From the IMG/VR virus record IMGVR_UViG_3300000117_000312, positions 1 to 21,864 of that record: a DNA stretch of 21,864 bases; one strand, written 5' to 3'. Each line of letters opens with the position of its first letter. Position 1 is the first letter of the stretch. The notes below the pieces were generated by a model. The model saw only the letters and a list, made by a program, of their open reading frames with translations, made no database searches and was not told the origin of the DNA. The DNA is from a virus. A program made the translations under genes and the position numbers. Shown in pieces: positions 1 to 6,912 of this stretch.

Positions 1-591
1 TACAGTCCGTTTGCAGTTCTTAAAAACTATTCATTCAGACCTACAGTAGTAAGTGATTTAAAGAAAGCAGTACAAGAATCTACAACCAAGGATATAGAAA
101 ATACTGAAAGAGAGATATACATAGAGCCTACTTACGAAGAGGTTGTACAATTCTTTAAAGAATGCAGAGAAGAAAACAGTGAGGACAATCCTTTATCATT
201 TGATATTGAGACAGCAAGTGGTGAGATAACTTGTATAGGATTTGCACCATCACCTAAACGATCAATGGTTGTACCATTCAGAGACATTACAAAAAAGTCT
301 CAAGCATTCTACGATTACACTACAGAGATAACTATCTGGAAAGAGATAGCTAGCTTATTACAAGATGAAAAGATAACTAAGGTAGCACAGAATCAAACTT
401 ATGATGTGTCTTGGTTGAGTTATAAATACGGAATAGATGTAGCAGGAACTGTACATGACACCATGCATGCACAACATTCTCTCCAGCCAGAAATGGAAAA
501 AGGATTAGGGTTCTTGGGATCTATCTACACTAATGAGGGAGCATGGAAAAACCTTACAAGTTTTTCTAAGAGTACCAAAGCAGAGGAATAA
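1..591 (+). CDS. DNA polymerase A, split N-terminal part (3'-5' exonuclease Exo I/II), 5' end off window
   Basis: The frame is open from base 1, so 196 residues are visible and the true start lies to the left. Seen: a DEDD-type proofreading exonuclease core, with Exo I as FDIET (D68, E70 counting from base 1) and Exo II as NQTYD (N131, D135). After it come the KGLGFLGSIYT-like loop and AWK found before Exo III in phage family A polymerases. The protein then stops. Exo III (YxxxD) and the polymerase domain are encoded by a separate gene at 1140-2684. The first 25 or so residues (SPFAVLKNY, RPTVVSDLKKA) resemble the end of the uracil-DNA-glycosylase-like domain that sits before the exonuclease in some phage polymerases; that is from memory. 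Likely role: half of a two-piece replicative polymerase. The exonuclease assignment is firm; assembly with the second piece is inference. Confidence 0.88.
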   Translation, partial: YSPFAVLKNYSFRPTVVSDLKKAVQESTTKDIENTEREIYIEPTYEEVVQFFKECREENSEDNPLSFDIETASGEITCIGFAPSPKRSMVVPFRDITKKSQAFYDYTTEITIWKEIASLLQDEKITKVAQNQTYDVSWLSYKYGIDVAGTVHDTMHAQHSLQPEMEKGLGFLGSIYTNEGAWKNLTSFSKSTKAEE

Positions 592-597
592 ACTTTT

Positions 598-891
598 ATG
601 AAACGTCCCCAATACTTTGCGGCAAAGCCGTTAGAGGAAGAGTACATTCCAATAGAGAATGAAGTAGTATTGTGGCGCTCAGTACTTGATCAAGCTATGC
701 AAGATATAGCATACACTGGTAGAGACAAAGAGTATATAAAGTTTAGAGAAGACGCAATCGAGTGGTTGTTTAATGATGAAGAAGATTTTGAATTAATATG
801 TGACTTTGCTATGTTAGATGCAAAGAAATCGAGAGAAGAATTTTTTTATATAATGGGGGTATCAAATGACAAGCGTAAAAGAAATGACTGA
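598..891 (+). CDS. Hypothetical phage protein inside the split polymerase locus
   Basis: A 97-residue acidic protein begins 6 bases after the exonuclease stop. A good ribosome binding site (AGAGGAA) lies within the end of that gene. The central part (W..VL..A..D, then R.DAIEWL, then DF..ICDFAMLD) resembles a small conserved phage protein of unknown function seen in many tailed phages, often with an A..WL..DDF..VC.LA pattern. I cannot attach a function. Its 3' end overlaps the next gene by 26 bases in another frame, indicating translational coupling. It is one of two genes lying between the polymerase halves. There are no membrane segments. A nuclease-type selfish gene is unlikely, because no homing-endonuclease motif (LAGLIDADG, GIY-YIG or HNH) is visible. 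Confidence 0.8.
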   Translation: MKRPQYFAAKPLEEEYIPIENEVVLWRSVLDQAMQDIAYTGRDKEYIKFREDAIEWLFNDEEDFELICDFAMLDAKKSREEFFYIMGVSNDKRKRND

Positions 892-1186
892 ACTAGTTAA
901 AAAGATAAGAGCAAAAAGAAATGAAGACCCAGTAAACTTTCCGTCTCATTACAACAAGGGAGACATAGGTTGCATTGATGCAATTAAGGCTTGTCAAGGA
1001 GATGGATTTAAATATTACTTACAAGGATCAGCCATGAAATACTTATGGCGTTATGAACACAAGAAGAAACCAATACAAGATTTAGAAAAAGCTAAATGGT
1101 TTATTAACAAACTTATTGAAACCACACAGGAGAGGGATGATGAGGATAATCAAGAACACGGAGATAGCAACTCAAGAGTTAAATAA
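866..1186 (+). CDS. DUF3310 family protein (phage nucleotide kinase-like)
   Basis: A 106-residue protein whose residues about 21-85 carry the DUF3310 pattern: DPVNFPSHY near the start, C.DAI, then F..Y..GSAMKYLWRY, then a basic stretch with DLEKA.WFI..L. DUF3310 includes the C-terminal part of T7 gp1.7, a nucleotide kinase acting on dTMP/dGMP. The isolated domain is common in phage replication regions, but its own activity is not settled, so a role in nucleotide metabolism is inference. The ATG at 866 follows a GGGGG stretch and overlaps the previous gene. The 3' end overlaps the polymerase fragment start by 47 bases in a different frame. The C-terminal 20 residues are charged and probably flexible; their DNA also holds the ribosome binding site and first codons of the polymerase gene. 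Confidence 0.85.
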   Translation: MTSVKEMTELVKKIRAKRNEDPVNFPSHYNKGDIGCIDAIKACQGDGFKYYLQGSAMKYLWRYEHKKKPIQDLEKAKWFINKLIETTQERDDEDNQEHGDSNSRVK

Positions 1187-2684
1187 GGAACAAACTCTTT
1201 GGGTATATTGCGGACTAGACTGCTCACTCACTAGTGAGATATGGTCAAAGCTATCAAAAGAATTAGACGATACAACTAAGAATACATATCAGTTCGAACT
1301 TAACAGTTTAAAGCCTGCACTCAGTATGATGTTGCGTGGACTAAAGGTTGATGAGATGAAGGCAGGAGTAATCCGCGCCCCCCTTGTCAAGAATAGAGTT
1401 ATGGTTGAGCGCATGTTAAACTTATTTGCTAATGCAGTATGGGATAAAGATCTTAATCATAATAGTCCTGTACAATTAAAAAGTTTTTTATATGAGTGGC
1501 TTAACTTACCACCAGTAATTGCATACACTAAAGGTAAACAAAAAGTATCAACAGATAAGGAAGCACTAGAACATTTGCGTAAAGAATATCCACGTGCTCG
1601 TCCTTTCTGTAATGCTATCTTATCCTTAAGAGATATAGACAAACAATTAAATATTTTAAACTGTGATCGAGATGATGATGGCAGGTTGCGTACATCATTT
1701 AAAGTTGCAGGCACAGAGACAGGTAGATGGGCAAGTTCAGAAAGTCCTTGGGGTACAGGAACTAATCTACAGAATATTACAAAAGATATGCGCGAAATAT
1801 TTGTACCCGATGAAGGCAATGTATTATTTTATGCTGACTTAGAACAGGCGGAGTCTAGGGTTACAGCTTACGTTGCTGGAGATGAGGGATACATTAATGC
1901 GTGTGAAGGTGAGGACTTACATACCCAAGTAGTTAAAATGGTATGGCCTAACATGGGTTGGTCTTCTGATCTTGCACAGAACAGAGAGCTAGCAGATCGT
2001 CCTTATATTGGACACTTTAGCTACAGAGATATGTGTAAGCGGGCAGGTCATGGAACTAACTATGGTCTATCAGCTACATCTTTAGGTAGACATTTAAAGA
2101 TAAAGATCTCACACGCAACGAGGTTTCAATTACTTTACTATGGTGGAGTGATTGCGTTGTCATCACTGGAGAGATGGCACAAACAAGATAAGGAAGGTGG
2201 TTTCCAAGAACTAATTGATGGGGGCACGATTATAGGGACTGGCCCATCTTCCTTAGTCAGAATACAAGGAGCGTTTCCAGGCATACGTAAGTGGCATGAT
2301 GAGACTGCGAAGCAGTTGCAATTAGAGGGCACACTTACAACTCCATTAGGTAGACGTAGACAATTTTGGGGCAGACTAGATGATGCCACAACATTACGTA
2401 AAGCTATTGCGTATGTACCACAGTCTACCATTGGGGATTTATTAAACATAGGATTGTATCGTGTGTGGAATGAATTAAAAGATGAAGGTGTTGAAGTACT
2501 AGGACAAGTACATGATGCTATTTTGGGGCAGTTTCCTATTGGCACAGAAGCTGATATCATTCCTAAGATATTAGAGCGCATGAAAAATCCCATGCAAGTA
2601 GGCGGCAGAGAAATGATAATTCCTTCTGATTGTGAGACAGGTCTCGATTGGAAGAACATGAAGAAATGGAAACCACATGAGTAG
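1140..2684 (+). CDS. DNA polymerase A, split C-terminal part (Exo III plus polymerase domain)
   Basis: 514 residues from the ATG at 1140. I chose this start because AGGAG at 1128-1132 is 7 bases away; the ATG at 1137 is 4 away and the upstream TTG at 1116 lacks a site. Exo III is near the N terminus (YCGLD, Y23 and D27), so this product completes the exonuclease encoded upstream. Polymerase motifs: TGRWASS (about 194-200) and NLQNI; motif A YADLEQAESR with D233 and E238; O helix R296, K300, H304, Y308; QST at 428-430; motif C QVHDA with H458, D459. The position equivalent to E. coli Phe762 is His304. Motif C has Ala460 where E. coli Pol I has Glu883. About 46 residues (331-376) separate RFQ from AFPGIRKWH, which are nearly adjacent in most relatives I recall. 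It acts at the replication fork. It overlaps the next gene by 8 bases. Confidence 0.93.
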   Translation: MRIIKNTEIATQELNKEQTLWVYCGLDCSLTSEIWSKLSKELDDTTKNTYQFELNSLKPALSMMLRGLKVDEMKAGVIRAPLVKNRVMVERMLNLFANAVWDKDLNHNSPVQLKSFLYEWLNLPPVIAYTKGKQKVSTDKEALEHLRKEYPRARPFCNAILSLRDIDKQLNILNCDRDDDGRLRTSFKVAGTETGRWASSESPWGTGTNLQNITKDMREIFVPDEGNVLFYADLEQAESRVTAYVAGDEGYINACEGEDLHTQVVKMVWPNMGWSSDLAQNRELADRPYIGHFSYRDMCKRAGHGTNYGLSATSLGRHLKIKISHATRFQLLYYGGVIALSSLERWHKQDKEGGFQELIDGGTIIGTGPSSLVRIQGAFPGIRKWHDETAKQLQLEGTLTTPLGRRRQFWGRLDDATTLRKAIAYVPQSTIGDLLNIGLYRVWNELKDEGVEVLGQVHDAILGQFPIGTEADIIPKILERMKNPMQVGGREMIIPSDCETGLDWKNMKKWKPHE

Positions 2685-3942
2685 AAATTATACAGACTTT
2701 ATACAAGCATCAGCAGATGCTATCAAAGGCAGTCCAATACCTAAACCTTTTGCACAGTGGAGTGCATTGAGTGCTGTAGCTGGAGCCATGGGTAGACGTG
2801 TGTGGTACTCAATGGCTAACTATGATATTAGATCTAACAACTTTATAGTTTTAATTGCACCACCTGGTAGAAACAAATCAGTAAGTTTGATTTTACCATT
2901 CACAAAAGTATTCAGCAGATTAACTACACCAGTAGGTACTACTGAAGATGACCAGAACTTTAACTCTGGATTAGATCAGTATGGCTTACGTAATTATCCT
3001 TTGTATGTAGTACAAGATAGAATCACACCAGAAAAATTAGCAGTAGACATGACTAAGATTACTAGATTGGATCTGCGTCTATCTACTCCTGCAATGGATG
3101 AGTTCTATGATTCATCTGTGACTTTAGTAACATCAGAGTTTGGTACATTCATGGGCAGACATGAAAGATATCTACAAATGTTTATGACAGATATGTGGGA
3201 TTCTAAGGCTGAGTACAGCCACAAGACTAAGACATCTGGCGAATACATAATCAAAGGGCCTTGTCTTAATTGGCTAGCTTGTGCTACACCAGAACAATTT
3301 GTAGATAATTTACCAGAAGATGCACGATCTCAAGGATTATTATCTCGTATGTTGCCTATCTATTATGATGGTGATCGCATACCTCAATCATTAGTGCAAG
3401 AAAGAGTTAGCGACAATACAGTTAATAATTTGCGTGAGGATTTAGCGGACATAGCTAAGATGTATGGGCCTATGACTTTTGATGAAGATGCATTTAAGAT
3501 TGTTGATGAAGACATCAAGGCTGGCATACCACCAGAGCCTACTGATAATCATCTATCAGAGTATGTGCAACGTAGAGTATCTCACTTCATTAAAATTGCT
3601 ATTGCAGTATCTGCTTCACGTAGAAGCACTCGTAAGATTATGTTAGAAGACTGGGAGTTTACAAAAGAATTATTATTTGCGGCAGAAAAACAAATGCCTA
3701 AAGCTTTAGAAGGTTTTGGTATGGGAAGAACAGGTCGTATTGCACATGATATGGTAACGTGGTTACATGGTACACTATTTAATAATGGCAGAAGTCATAT
3801 GCTTTTGAAATTATTTAAAAGAGAATTGCTACGAAAGATTCCAAATCCTGGTGAGTTAGAACAAACCATTAAGGCTATGGAAGATTCTGGTTATATAAAA
3901 GTCGAAGGGAATGTGGTTTTTCCATGTCGAAAAGACGCTTAG
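2677..3942 (+). CDS. DUF3987-like P-loop ATPase, probable replicative helicase
   Basis: 421 residues. Seen: a degenerate Walker A, APPGRNKS (61-68), with Asn where the GKS glycine normally sits; a probable Walker B / acidic region at TSEFGTF; and a DxARSQGLLSRMLPIYYDG-type block near the middle. In DUF3987-type ATPases that block carries a conserved Ser-Arg (possible arginine finger). The last 90 or so residues (KLFKREL, ELEQTIKAMEDSGYI) look like a winged-helix DNA-binding domain. DUF3987 proteins are found next to phage polymerases and are usually taken as helicase or helicase-primase ATPases. No primase domain (zinc finger, TOPRIM or AEP motifs) is seen here, so priming must come from elsewhere. 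The ATG overlaps the polymerase stop (ATGAGTAG), which implies coupled translation. Function is inferred from fold and context. Confidence 0.75.
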   Translation: MSRNYTDFIQASADAIKGSPIPKPFAQWSALSAVAGAMGRRVWYSMANYDIRSNNFIVLIAPPGRNKSVSLILPFTKVFSRLTTPVGTTEDDQNFNSGLDQYGLRNYPLYVVQDRITPEKLAVDMTKITRLDLRLSTPAMDEFYDSSVTLVTSEFGTFMGRHERYLQMFMTDMWDSKAEYSHKTKTSGEYIIKGPCLNWLACATPEQFVDNLPEDARSQGLLSRMLPIYYDGDRIPQSLVQERVSDNTVNNLREDLADIAKMYGPMTFDEDAFKIVDEDIKAGIPPEPTDNHLSEYVQRRVSHFIKIAIAVSASRRSTRKIMLEDWEFTKELLFAAEKQMPKALEGFGMGRTGRIAHDMVTWLHGTLFNNGRSHMLLKLFKRELLRKIPNPGELEQTIKAMEDSGYIKVEGNVVFPCRKDA

Positions 3943-4406
3943 TAATCAGTAAGTTGCGATGGGCGAAAGCTCTCGATGAACGTCCTGTGTTCATACCCTC
4001 TCCAAGGTTAACAGGCGTGAAGAGAGCTGGCGTACTTTATGAAAACAGAGTAGCTAACTATATGAAAGCTATCTATGGTGCGGAGAATGTATTGCATGGG
4101 CAATGGTATCAGTATGAAGACAGAAGGGGAGTAGGTTACTGCCAATCTGACATATTAATTTTACCACATGGAGATGTAAAGGATTTGATTATATTAGAAT
4201 GTAAATTAAAATCTAGAAAAGTAGCAGAGGTACAGCTTCGTTATTTATATAGACCCATAGTACAACACCTATATCCAGATACTAATATAATAATGGTACA
4301 AGTATGTAAGTTTTTAAACCCTAAAACAAAAGGAGTTATTATAGATGAGCTAGATGACATCTATAAGCAAGACTTATCTACATTATATTTAAGGACATTT
4401 GCATAA
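3924..4406 (+). CDS. PD-(D/E)XK family endonuclease
   Basis: 160 residues. The nuclease core is visible: an early helix with E40 (GVLYENRV), then SDILIL with D76, a short turn, LIILECK with E92 and K94, then a helix QLRYLYRPIV consistent with motif IV. The spacing E...D...ExK fits the PD-(D/E)XK superfamily (RecB, Cas4 and phage resolvase-like nucleases). The N terminus is very basic (SKRRLVISKLR), probably for DNA contact. It overlaps the ATPase gene by 19 bases and closes the replication block. Likely jobs are processing of replication intermediates, DNA degradation or recombination; the sequence does not decide between them. It is distinct from T7 endonuclease I in sequence, but could fill the same place in the genome. 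Confidence 0.8.
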   Translation: MSKRRLVISKLRWAKALDERPVFIPSPRLTGVKRAGVLYENRVANYMKAIYGAENVLHGQWYQYEDRRGVGYCQSDILILPHGDVKDLIILECKLKSRKVAEVQLRYLYRPIVQHLYPDTNIIMVQVCKFLNPKTKGVIIDELDDIYKQDLSTLYLRTFA

Positions 4407-4411
4407 TGTTG

Positions 4412-4440
4412 TGGACAGATCTTCACCAATATGTTATAAT
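4412..4440 (+). promoter_or_regulatory. Sigma-70-like promoter before the ribonucleotide reductase
   Basis: -35 TGGACA (4412-4417, 5 of 6 matches), 17-base spacer, -10 TATAAT (4435-4440) with an extended TGT just before it (TGnTATAAT). It lies in the only gap between the nuclease and the reductase. Predicted start is about 4447, giving a leader of some 36 bases with AGAGGAAC at 4471-4478 before the ATG at 4483. The match to consensus is strong, suggesting transcription by host RNA polymerase. Confidence 0.82.
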
Positions 4441-4482
4441 GTACTTTCATCACATTAATACAATCTAACTAGAGGAACTCTA

Positions 4483-6405
4483 ATGACCAATAATTATCTG
4501 CCTACTGAATACCAACAATTTATACATACCTCTAGGTATGCACGTTTTATAGATGATGAAAAGAGAAGAGAGTCGTGGCCAGAAACTGTTACTCGTTATG
4601 TAGATTTTGTAGCAGATAACTTAGACAATAACTTTAAGTATAAATTAAATTCTAAAATAAAATCAGAACTAACTAACTCCATATTATCATTACAAGTCAT
4701 GCCGTCAATGAGAGCATTGATGACTGCTGGGCCTGCATTAGATAGAGACCACACTGCTGGATATAATTGTAGTTACATTCCAATAGATCATGTTAGATCT
4801 TTTGATGAAGTTATGTATATTCTTTTATGTGGTACAGGTGTAGGCTTTTCAGTAGAGCGTAGCAACATAGAGAAGTTGCCCACTATTGCAGAAGAGTTTG
4901 AAGAGAGTGATACAATAATTGTAGTACAAGATAGTAAAGCAGGTTGGGCAAGATCGTTTAGAGAACTGATTGCTATGTTATACTCTGGACAAATTCCAAA
5001 GATAGATGTATCTCGTGTACGTCCTGCTGGTTCTAGACTAAAAACTTTCGGAGGTAGAGCTAGTGGTCCTCAACCTTTAATAAATTTATTTGAGTTTACA
5101 ATTAAAACATTTAAGAATGCAATAGGTAGAAGACTTAACTCTTTAGAATGTCATGATGTTGTTTGTAAAGTAGGTGAGGTTGTAGTAGTAGGGGGCGTAA
5201 GAAGATCTGCTTTGATATCTCTTAGTAACTTACAAGATGACAGAATGCGCGGAGCTAAGACTGGTCAATGGTGGATAGATGAAGGCCAACGTGCCCTCTC
5301 TAATAACTCAGCGGCCTATACTTCTAAGCCAGATATGTCAGTGTTTATTAATGAGTGGAAGAGTTTATATGATTCTAAGTCTGGTGAGCGGGGCATTTTT
5401 AATAGGCAAGCCGCCAAAAATAAAGCATCTGAAAATGGTAGAAGAGATATTGAATGGGACTTTGGTACTAACCCTTGCTCAGAAATTATATTACGACCAT
5501 ATCAATTCTGTAATCTTACAGAGGTAGTTATCCGTGCAACTGATAGTGAGAAAGATCTCTTAGCTAAAGTAAGAGCCGCAACTATTCTTGGCACATTTCA
5601 ATCTACTTTTACTGACTTTAAATATTTACGTAAACAATGGATACAGAATACAGAAGAAGAAAGATTGTTAGGTGTATCACTAACAGGTATTATGGACAAT
5701 CAACTTACTAGTAATCCTAAGAAAGAATTCTTGATGCGTCTACGCAAAGAAGCAGTTGATACTAATAAAGAGTTTGCTAAGAAGTTAGGCATACCACAAT
5801 CAACAGCTATCACTTGTGTTAAACCATCTGGTACTGTTAGTCAATTAGTTGATAGTGCTTCTGGTATTCATAGCAGACACAGTCAATACTATATACGTAC
5901 AGTACGTGGTGATAAGAAAGATCCTTTAACAACCTTAATGATTGAGAAAGGTATGCCACATGAACCAGATATAACTAAACCAGATTCAGTAGTTGTGTTT
6001 TCTTTTCCTATGAAAGCACCAGATGGTTGCATAACTAGAAATGATTTAACAGCTATCGATCAATTAGAAACGTGGCTAATGTATCAAAGATATTGGTGTG
6101 AACACAAACCTTCGTGCACAGTATCAGTGAGAGAACATGAGTGGTTAGATGTAGGCGCTTGGGTATACAAATATTTTGATGAGATATCTGGTGTTAGTTT
6201 CTTGCCACATTCTGAACACGTTTATCAACAAGCACCATACCAAGATATTAATAGAGAGGAATATCTTGAAGCAATTAAATTGATGCCACAAAATATAGAT
6301 TGGTCAGAACTAAGTAACTATGAAGAGGAAGACAATACAACGGGATCACAGGAGTTAGCCTGCAGTTCTGGAGTATGTGAAATAGTTGATATATCGTCAA
6401 ATTAA
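4483..6405 (+). CDS. Class II (adenosylcobalamin-dependent) ribonucleoside-triphosphate reductase, monomeric type
   Basis: 640 residues, about 100 shorter than the Lactobacillus leichmannii enzyme (739). It reduces ribonucleotides to deoxyribonucleotides, using B12 to make a thiyl radical. Seen: NCSY with C96 (the first active-site cysteine); NPCSEI with N330, C332 (thiyl Cys408 equivalent) and E334 (Glu410 equivalent); QFCNL with C343 (Cys419 equivalent, the same +76 offset); and a C-terminal redox pair C627 and C632 (CSSGVC), the same CX4C spacing as in the leichmannii enzyme. CVKPSGTVSQL near residue 450 is another family block. No partner radical subunit or activase is needed or seen. It has its own promoter and a good AGAGGAAC site. 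The enzyme would supply dNTPs from host RNA precursors, but makes the phage dependent on host cobalamin. Confidence 0.95.
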   Translation: MTNNYLPTEYQQFIHTSRYARFIDDEKRRESWPETVTRYVDFVADNLDNNFKYKLNSKIKSELTNSILSLQVMPSMRALMTAGPALDRDHTAGYNCSYIPIDHVRSFDEVMYILLCGTGVGFSVERSNIEKLPTIAEEFEESDTIIVVQDSKAGWARSFRELIAMLYSGQIPKIDVSRVRPAGSRLKTFGGRASGPQPLINLFEFTIKTFKNAIGRRLNSLECHDVVCKVGEVVVVGGVRRSALISLSNLQDDRMRGAKTGQWWIDEGQRALSNNSAAYTSKPDMSVFINEWKSLYDSKSGERGIFNRQAAKNKASENGRRDIEWDFGTNPCSEIILRPYQFCNLTEVVIRATDSEKDLLAKVRAATILGTFQSTFTDFKYLRKQWIQNTEEERLLGVSLTGIMDNQLTSNPKKEFLMRLRKEAVDTNKEFAKKLGIPQSTAITCVKPSGTVSQLVDSASGIHSRHSQYYIRTVRGDKKDPLTTLMIEKGMPHEPDITKPDSVVVFSFPMKAPDGCITRNDLTAIDQLETWLMYQRYWCEHKPSCTVSVREHEWLDVGAWVYKYFDEISGVSFLPHSEHVYQQAPYQDINREEYLEAIKLMPQNIDWSELSNYEEEDNTTGSQELACSSGVCEIVDISSN

Positions 6406-6408
6406 CCC

Positions 6409-6437
6409 TTGACTTAACGCCCCTCCTAGTGTATAAT
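6409..6437 (+). promoter_or_regulatory. Sigma-70-like promoter with inverted repeat around the -10
   Basis: -35 TTGACT (6409-6414, 5 of 6), 17-base spacer, -10 TATAAT (6432-6437). The -35 begins 4 bases after the reductase stop. GCCCCTCCTA (6419-6428) and TAGGGGGGC (6445-6453) form an inverted repeat with one bulged T, and the -10 lies in the loop between them. This could be an operator, or could come from the G-rich words common in this DNA. Predicted start is about 6444. Confidence 0.85.
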
Positions 6438-6443
6438 ATGCAA

Positions 6444-6513
6444 TTAGGGGGGCACAAGGGGCGAATTGAAATGTAATAATTTTGGTTTGCCCCTAGCTTT
6501 TACAGGAGAACAT
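6444..6513 (+). promoter_or_regulatory. Structured 5' leader with alternative G-rich/C-rich pairings
   Basis: About 70 bases of untranslated leader. GCCCCT at 6489-6494 can pair with AGGGGC at 6457-6462, while CCCCTA (6490-6495) can pair with TAGGGG at 6445-6450, so the two stems exclude each other. The C-rich arm is followed by AGCTTTTA and then the AGGAG site of the next gene. An ATG-TAA start-stop pair sits at 6471-6476. The layout suits an attenuator or translation control, but nothing shows that it functions. Confidence 0.4.
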
Positions 6514-6897
6514 ATGAAGTACCACCCGAACTACCCATCATCAAGTAAGCCGCCAGAAAAAGTGGATCAAGAAACATTGGACAAATGGAAGAAGGATAAA
6601 ACAGAAGCTATGTCTGTTGCTTACAGATTGTCACGCAGGCTAGGACAAAGAGACAAAGATCACGCACTACATTATAGAACTTACTTAGATGCGAAGAGCG
6701 ATCTAGCTGAGATAAGACGTTACGAAAGAACTGGAGAATGGTCTGGTGTGTTTATACCATCCGACCCTCCACAAGAAATGGTATACAGAGTTATAGCACC
6801 TGCGTATCATGAAGACGGAACTTTAAAGAGTGCACCAGAAGGTGCGGTTGTAGATTGTTTCGACAGAATAGTAAATGATTCTGATGCTAAAAAATAA
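6514..6897 (+). CDS. Hypothetical protein, 127 residues
   Basis: Start at ATG 6514 because AGGAGAA (6505-6511) lies directly upstream; the longer frame from TTG 6466 has no site and begins inside the leader. The N terminus is Pro/Ser-rich (KYHPNYPSSSKPPEK), followed by a charged, probably helical middle with many Arg, Lys and Glu (residues about 20-75), then a short hydrophobic and acidic C-terminal part (VYRVIAPAYHEDG, DCFDRIVND). There are no membrane segments and no catalytic motif that I recognise. It is the first gene of the transcript from the 6409-6437 promoter and lies 15 bases before the HTH-phosphoesterase, with a nearly identical AGGAGAACATAT start region. The two are therefore probably made together at similar levels. 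Confidence 0.82.
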   Translation: MKYHPNYPSSSKPPEKVDQETLDKWKKDKTEAMSVAYRLSRRLGQRDKDHALHYRTYLDAKSDLAEIRRYERTGEWSGVFIPSDPPQEMVYRVIAPAYHEDGTLKSAPEGAVVDCFDRIVNDSDAKK

Positions 6898-6912
6898 TAT
6901 AGGAGAACATAT

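Noticed and set aside
849-854. TATAAT before the DUF3310 gene as a promoter
   Set aside because: No acceptable -35 at 16-18 bases upstream (AAATCG), and the sequence is coding in a T-rich stretch.
592-1139. A group I intron or intein as the cause of the split polymerase
   Set aside because: The first half ends in its own stop, each following gene has a ribosome binding site, no intron core, homing-endonuclease motif or intein junction is visible, and the third gene overlaps the second polymerase half in another frame.
1116-1139. TTG 1116 as the start of the second polymerase gene
   Set aside because: No ribosome binding site in front of it; AGGAG at 1128-1132 lies inside and points to ATG 1140 (or 1137).
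2138-2659. 173-residue - strand frame opposite the polymerase
   Set aside because: It lies wholly opposite conserved polymerase motifs and has no supporting start signal or recognisable protein features.
6466-6513. TTG 6466 as the start of the 127-residue gene
   Set aside because: The extension falls in the leader and has no site; AGGAGAA directly before ATG 6514 is decisive.
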